NCBI RefSeq assembly: GCF_009208735.1 | Contig: NZ_WFLJ01000016.1 | Coordinates: forward strand, 62,001-126,000 | Direction of reading: 5' to 3' | Length of the DNA stretch: 64,000 bases | DNA from: Janthinobacterium rivuli | Lineage (GTDB): Bacteria > Pseudomonadota > Gammaproteobacteria > Burkholderiales > Burkholderiaceae_D | Shown here: positions 59,948-64,000 of the stretch, piece by piece | Layout of the letters: every line of letters starts with the position of its first letter | How positions within the stretch are numbered: position 1 is the first letter of the stretch | The notes under the pieces: generated by a model | The model's input: the letters and a program-made list of their open reading frames with translations, nothing else | What the model was told of the DNA's origin: nothing | Database searches by the model: none | Made by a program: the position numbers and the translations under genes

Positions 59948-61564
59948 CTAAACGGCGGCGGTCTCGCCCTCTTCCGGCAACAGGTCGGCTTGCCACAGGC
60001 TGATGGTCTGGCCCGCATACGATTGCAGCAGCACGTCGTCGCTCAAGGTCAGCATCGCCTGCTGGCGCTGCTCCGCCTTCTTCTCGGGCGTCATGCCCAG
60101 CTCGCCCGTCCGATACGGCCCCAGCACGGGCAGCAAATCGCGCAGCACGGAATAATTGCCCGGCGTGGTCTTGTCCGATTCCAGCTTGCCCAGGAAATAT
60201 TTCATGACATGCTCGGACTGATTGGCCTCCTGCCGCAGGCTCGCCTTGACCATCTTGCCATCCTTGTAGGCCACCTGCGCGTCGCTGCTGGCCGTATCCT
60301 CGATCTGGTGGTAGGTATAGTTCTGCGATTCCGTGTTGGCCGTCAGTCGCAGCGGCACGCCGGGGACGAGCGTCTGATGGAAGCTGGCGCTCAGCTTCGA
60401 TTGCTGTTGCTGCCGCAGCGACCGCGCGTCCTGGCTGGCGCCGGCCTGCTCCGTCTTTTGCGACACTTCATAATTGAAGCCATCCTTTTCCGTGCTGCGC
60501 ATGGGATTGCTGAATTTCACTGCTTGCGACACGGAGGCGCTGAAATCGGCCAGCCCCGTGAGGATGGACTTGTCCTCGGCCGCCAGGCGCCACTTGCCCG
60601 TCTCGGGACTGTCCGTGGCCGCTTGCGGCGCGGCGGTATTGCTGTGCAAGGCAGTGAAACCATCCTTGAGCATGGCCACCAGGCCCGCGTCGCCATGGCC
60701 GCGCGACGCGGCCTGGTCGAATTGCTTCATATAACTGTCCAGCGCCTTGGCTTGCCGTTCGCGGCTGCCCAGGGTATTGAGCGCGCTGGCGTCGACCTTC
60801 AGGTCCAGGCTGCCGGCCACGCCGCTGAAGCTGACCTTGCGCTGCGCGCCATCGGCCTGGAAATCCAGGGTTTGAATACTTTCCGGCTCGCCGCGCACCT
60901 TGACTTCCGCATGCAGCTTCACCGATTCCAGCACTTTCTGGTCGAACTGCATCAAGCCTTCGAGCTTGAGTTTCGGCGTACTCTGTCCCATGCCGTCGAT
61001 GGCTTCCTGAAAACCTTTCGCCAGCTCGCCCAGGGCGCTCGCTTCAGCGTCGCTGAGGTCGCCGCTGGTCGTCATGTTTACGGCCAGGCCATCGCCCTGG
61101 CTGTCGAGCGACAGCTTGACTTCCACGCCGCTCTTGGTGGTGATGCTGAGGGAAACCCGGTCTTCGCCATTGCCATGCAGGCTGCCCGGCGCGATGCCGG
61201 ACGCCGCATAGATGTTCGGCGTGGTGCTCGGCGGCGGCTGACGCATCGCCTGCGAGAAATTGTAGTTTCCCAGCTTGGCTTGTCCCAGCATGGCCGCGCC
61301 CAGTCCGCTGAAGCGGCCGCCAAACGCAAACGACGAGAAACTCTTCGTCATCGCCTCGCTGACCTTGTCGCGCGTTGCGCTTTCCCACACCATCGGTGGT
61401 TTCACCAACGCCGCCGGCGTGCTGTCGTTCACGCTCTCCGGGCTGAGAGCGACGATGGTGGACGGCGTGGGTGCGGGCGGCGGCGCCTGCGTGCGATTCG
61501 GCGTGACGGCGGAGGCCCGCGACGGGGTGCTATTCCAGCTGGAAAGTGGAGAAATGGAAATCAT
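59948..61564 (-). CDS. Large protein of unknown function
   Basis: 538 residues, no recognised family. The first 60 residues are rich in Pro, Ser and Thr (for example RTQAPPPAPTPSTIVALSPE), looking disordered. The middle has alternating beta-type stretches (VSLSITTKSGVEVKLSLDSQ, VKLHAEVKVRGEPESIQTLD, VSFSGVAGSLDLKVDASALN). The C-terminal part is more helical (SVLRDLLPVLGPYRTGELGM). No signal peptide or membrane helix is seen. ATG 61564 has AAGG upstream at a loose distance. Lone gene between a terminator and a divergent diguanylate cyclase. Confidence 0.75.
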   Translation of the reverse strand: MISISPLSSWNSTPSRASAVTPNRTQAPPPAPTPSTIVALSPESVNDSTPAALVKPPMVWESATRDKVSEAMTKSFSSFAFGGRFSGLGAAMLGQAKLGNYNFSQAMRQPPPSTTPNIYAASGIAPGSLHGNGEDRVSLSITTKSGVEVKLSLDSQGDGLAVNMTTSGDLSDAEASALGELAKGFQEAIDGMGQSTPKLKLEGLMQFDQKVLESVKLHAEVKVRGEPESIQTLDFQADGAQRKVSFSGVAGSLDLKVDASALNTLGSRERQAKALDSYMKQFDQAASRGHGDAGLVAMLKDGFTALHSNTAAPQAATDSPETGKWRLAAEDKSILTGLADFSASVSQAVKFSNPMRSTEKDGFNYEVSQKTEQAGASQDARSLRQQQQSKLSASFHQTLVPGVPLRLTANTESQNYTYHQIEDTASSDAQVAYKDGKMVKASLRQEANQSEHVMKYFLGKLESDKTTPGNYSVLRDLLPVLGPYRTGELGMTPEKKAEQRQQAMLTLSDDVLLQSYAGQTISLWQADLLPEEGETAAV

Positions 61565-61820
61565 GGCGCTGTCACCTTGCAAGTGGCGGAAAGAGGCATC
61601 ATAAAATATCGATATGGTTAATTTTTTTGCAATCACCTGGCGCCAGGCAAACCTTGCGTCACGTTATCTAGCGTGGTGGCAAGTACTGCATGGCAATACT
61701 GCATTAACGGCAAGAAACGGCAAAGCATGAGCGTCGGGTAAATGAAACATTTTCATGCCGCCGGCCTTGCCGACCCCAACAAGTTGAATCACTGCCGGGA
61801 ATGTCCATTAAAATGCCACC

Positions 61821-63164
61821 ATGGAACATAAGATTCTGCGCGCCCCGCTGGCCAGCTTTACCGACTTGTTGCTCGACGCCGTGTGCATGGTCGACGTGGA
61901 CGGACGCTTCGTCTTCGTCAGCGCCGCCTGCGAACGCATCTTCGGCTACACGCAGCAGGAAATGGTCGGCAAGCAGATGCTCGACATGGTCGCCCCGGCC
62001 GACCGCGCCCGCACCCTGGCCGCCGCGCGCGCCATCATGGATGGCCATGCGCAGACGCACTTTGAAAACCGCTACGTGCGCAAGGATGGCAGCCTGGCGC
62101 ACATCATGTGGTCGGCCCGCTGGTCCGCCGCCGACCAGTTGCGCGTGGCGGTGGCGCGCGACATCACCTTGCTGAAACAGGCGCAGGCAAAGCAGGCTGC
62201 GCTGTACGCCATTTCCGAAGCCATGCAGGCGACGCAGGACTTGCCCGCCTTGCTGCATTGCATCCAGCACATCATCGGCGAACACTTGCCGACGCACAGC
62301 CTGACCTTGCTGCTGCATGACGAACACGGCATCCAGCCGCCCATCACCTGCCACGCGGACGACAGCGCGCCACAGCCGACCTCGTCCCTGGCCAGCCTGC
62401 TGTGCGACGAAGTCCTGCGCAGCGGCCGTCCCCTGCTACTGCAGGCGGGACAACTGGCCGGCCTGCCGGCGGCGCTGCAAACGGCGGCCGGCGCCCTGTC
62501 CTCGTGCTGGCTGGGCGTGCCGCTGTATTCCTCGCTGGGCAGCATCGGCGTGCTGGCCTTGCAAGGCGAGCAGGCTGCCGTCATCGGCACGGAGCAAGAC
62601 CTGGATTTGCTGCAGTTCGTTGCCAAGCAACTTGCCACCGCCATCGAGCGCCGGCAGTTGCAGACGCAAATGCAGTTCATGGCCATGCACGATGAGCTGA
62701 CACGCCTGCCGAACCGCCGCCTGTTCCACGACCGCCTGCACACGGCGTTCGCGCGCGCGCACCGCCAGGAAGGCCGGCTGTCGCTGCTGTTCCTGGACTT
62801 GAACAACTTCAAGCGGGTCAACGACGAGCACGGCCATGCCTGCGGCGACCTGCTGCTGCAAACGGTGGCGAGCCGCCTGCGCGATTGCATGCGCGAAACC
62901 GACACCCTGGCCAGGATGGGCGGCGATGAATTCGTCGTGCTTCTGGAAAGCAATGTCACGCCGGCGGACGTCAAGCTGATCGAGCAAAAGATCCACGCGG
63001 CCCTGGCCGCGCCGCTGCACCTGGGCGACGGGCAGTCATTGCAGATCGCCGTCAGCATCGGCGTGGCCCACTACCCGGAAGATGGCGATAGCATGCAACT
63101 GCTGCTGCGCCATGCGGACCGGGCCATGTACGCCTCAAAAATGCTGGCCACCGCCTCGCGCTAG
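61821..63164 (+). CDS. Diguanylate cyclase with PAS and GAF sensor domains
   Basis: A 447-residue soluble enzyme making cyclic di-GMP. The PAS domain (residues about 10-125) opens LLLDAVCMVDVDGRFVFVSA. A GAF domain (about 130-285) follows. The GGDEF domain (about 290-447) has DELTRLPNRRLFHDRL, LDLNNFKRVNDEHGHACGD and an intact catalytic loop MGGDEFVVLL. A product-inhibition site (RxxD five residues before GGDEF) appears as RETDTLARMGGDEF, where RETD fits RxxD. There is no EAL domain. It is divergent from the unknown gene at 59948. Confidence 0.95.
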   Translation: MEHKILRAPLASFTDLLLDAVCMVDVDGRFVFVSAACERIFGYTQQEMVGKQMLDMVAPADRARTLAAARAIMDGHAQTHFENRYVRKDGSLAHIMWSARWSAADQLRVAVARDITLLKQAQAKQAALYAISEAMQATQDLPALLHCIQHIIGEHLPTHSLTLLLHDEHGIQPPITCHADDSAPQPTSSLASLLCDEVLRSGRPLLLQAGQLAGLPAALQTAAGALSSCWLGVPLYSSLGSIGVLALQGEQAAVIGTEQDLDLLQFVAKQLATAIERRQLQTQMQFMAMHDELTRLPNRRLFHDRLHTAFARAHRQEGRLSLLFLDLNNFKRVNDEHGHACGDLLLQTVASRLRDCMRETDTLARMGGDEFVVLLESNVTPADVKLIEQKIHAALAAPLHLGDGQSLQIAVSIGVAHYPEDGDSMQLLLRHADRAMYASKMLATASR

Positions 63165-63198
63165 CGGGCGCCTGCCCTCCTGGCGACAGTGCCCCCAT

Positions 63199-63214
63199 GC
63201 TATACTTTTGCGCG
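63199..63214 (+). promoter_or_regulatory. Extended -10 promoter directly before the DUF2946-like gene
   Basis: TGC-TATACT is an extended -10 (TATACT at 63201-63206). The likely transcript start falls within a few bases of the ATG at 63215, so the message would be leaderless. No clear -35. Confidence 0.5.
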
Positions 63215-63595
63215 ATGCTAAGACTCTTCAAAACATGGCTGATCCTGCTGCTGATCGTGGCGGTGCCGCTGCAAGCGGCGGCCGCGGGCGCCATGCGGAC
63301 GTGCGCCGCGTCGCCTGCCGTCGCAGTGGCGGCGGCCTGCCAGCATCAGGCCGCGCAGTCCGCTGCCGTTCCGCACAACGCCGACACGCCAGAAGAAAAC
63401 ACGAAGCCTCCTGCCAAGCACGCCGCATGCGGCGCCTGTTCCAGCTGTTGCCTGGGCACGCTGATGGCGCCCTGCCCCGCCCTGCCTGCCGCCGCCTGCA
63501 CCGGCGCGCAGCAAGTCGCCATCGCCACGGCCACCATGCTGACGGGCTTCATTCCCGACGGCCCGCGCCGGCCGCCGCGACCGCTTTCCGCATAA
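63215..63595 (+). CDS. Exported cysteine-rich small protein, DUF2946-like
   Basis: 126 residues with an N-terminal signal/anchor (LILLLIVAVPLQAAAAG). A cysteine- and histidine-containing C-terminal part (HAACGACSSCCLG) resembles DUF2946 proteins, often found among copper-handling genes. The ATG at 63197 lies in the promoter -10 and is not used. It is followed 69 bp later by a DUF411 gene. A periplasmic role in copper handling is an inference from the cysteine motif and neighbour. Confidence 0.7.
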   Translation: MLRLFKTWLILLLIVAVPLQAAAAGAMRTCAASPAVAVAAACQHQAAQSAAVPHNADTPEENTKPPAKHAACGACSSCCLGTLMAPCPALPAAACTGAQQVAIATATMLTGFIPDGPRRPPRPLSA

Positions 63596-63664
63596 ATTCC
63601 AAGCTCGTCCCAAGCAAGCCACCAAGGTGGCCACCATAGCCCTATTCCGTCTGAAAGCAACACC

Positions 63665-64000
63665 ATGATCAAACACGTCTTACTGCGCGGCGCCTTCGCC
63701 GCCATGCTGGGCTTGCCCACATTCGCCATGGCGGCCCTGCCCGTCATTGAAGTCTACAAGAGCGCCTCGTGCGGCTGCTGCTCCGACTGGATCAAGCACC
63801 TGGAAGCGAACGGCTTCACGGTGCGCGCGAAAAACGTCGAGATGCCGGCGCAATACCGCAAGCTGGCCGGCATTCCCGACGCGCTCGGTTCCTGCCATAC
63901 GGGCCTCGTCAACGGCTACGCCATCGAAGGCCATGTACCGGCCAGCGAGATCAAGCAACTGCTGCGCGAGAAACCCAAGGCGAAAGGCCTGGCCGTGCCG
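63665..64000 (+). CDS. DUF411 metal-binding protein (runs off window)
   Basis: The first 112 residues are present with no stop codon before the window end. A signal peptide (GAFAAMLGLPTFAMA) leads to the DUF411 domain: VIEVYKSASCGCCSDWIKHL has the CGCC metal-type motif, and LGSCHTGLVNGYAIEGHVPA follows. DUF411 proteins are associated with copper and cation resistance. Together with the preceding gene this suggests the start of a copper-response cluster beyond the window. Confidence 0.9.
   Translation, partial: MIKHVLLRGAFAAMLGLPTFAMAALPVIEVYKSASCGCCSDWIKHLEANGFTVRAKNVEMPAQYRKLAGIPDALGSCHTGLVNGYAIEGHVPASEIKQLLREKPKAKGLAVP

Noticed and set aside
1-64000. CRISPR arrays, tRNA/rRNA genes, riboswitches, prophage genes
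   Set aside because: I looked for regular repeat-spacer units, cloverleaf-like sequences, known leader motifs and phage structural genes and saw none.

Overview
The window is a high-GC chromosome segment whose proteins look betaproteobacterial. Gene content (FecI/FecR iron signalling, ActP/YjcH, NsrR/Hmp, FAD-dependent three-subunit dehydrogenase, FolE2, chromosomal class D beta-lactamase) and overall protein style suggest the Oxalobacteraceae (Janthinobacterium, Massilia or Duganella type). That assignment is inference; no rRNA or marker gene is present. I found no tRNA, rRNA, CRISPR array, phage module or replication origin. All coordinates, motifs and reading frames were read by eye; no database search was run.

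Layout. 1-2986: an iron-starvation unit (ECF sigma factor, FecR anti-sigma, start of a TonB-dependent receptor) with a Fur box on the sigma promoter and a complete IS1595-type insertion sequence, with an exact 8-bp target duplication, between fecR and the receptor. 3056-8741: a small membrane protein and the central-carbon genes ppc-gap-pyk on the minus strand; a perfect FNR-type box lies upstream of ppc. 9084-13417: a nitric-oxide and acetate region (nsrR, actP, yjcH, hmp, hemerythrin) with an NsrR-type operator over the -35 of the hemerythrin-hmp promoter. 13573-19672: a six-gene stressosome-like operon, rsbR-rsbS-rsbT-phosphatase followed by two hybrid histidine kinases, the first carrying an RsbT-type ATPase domain at its N-terminus. 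19745-20872: a membrane-anchored metallophosphoesterase.

20914-25801 is the part I find hardest to explain by known systems: a three-gene minus-strand unit coding two different large dynamin-like P-loop proteins (start and stop overlap) and a coiled-coil protein with a C-terminal membrane anchor, next to a gene-free 430-bp stretch. 26233-28050: a LysR regulator and divergent short-chain dehydrogenase. 28099-33203: a porin and a FAD/cytochrome c three-subunit sugar dehydrogenase, again with a perfect FNR-type box upstream. 33204-36574: an HpaR-like MarR regulator, EamA transporter and DUF885 peptidase-like protein.

36641-43298 contains several broken genes: a LacI regulator with a one-base frameshift, a phytanoyl-CoA dioxygenase gene with a large internal deletion, and a small gene with an extra C in a C run. 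Between them are intact GH3, AraC, GNAT, monooxygenase and exported-protein genes. 43321-51897: an iron-sulfur photolyase, class A PBP, OXA-type beta-lactamase with a translationally coupled partner, and a very large heparinase-like protein. 52036-58351: small genes, folE2 with two identical-pattern operator sites, an apparently leaderless ArsR-type regulator, alkB, and a racemase/dehydrogenase/GntR operon. 58505-64000: aroP, an unrecognised 538-residue protein, a PAS-GAF-GGDEF diguanylate cyclase, and a probable copper-related pair (DUF2946-like and DUF411) running off the end.
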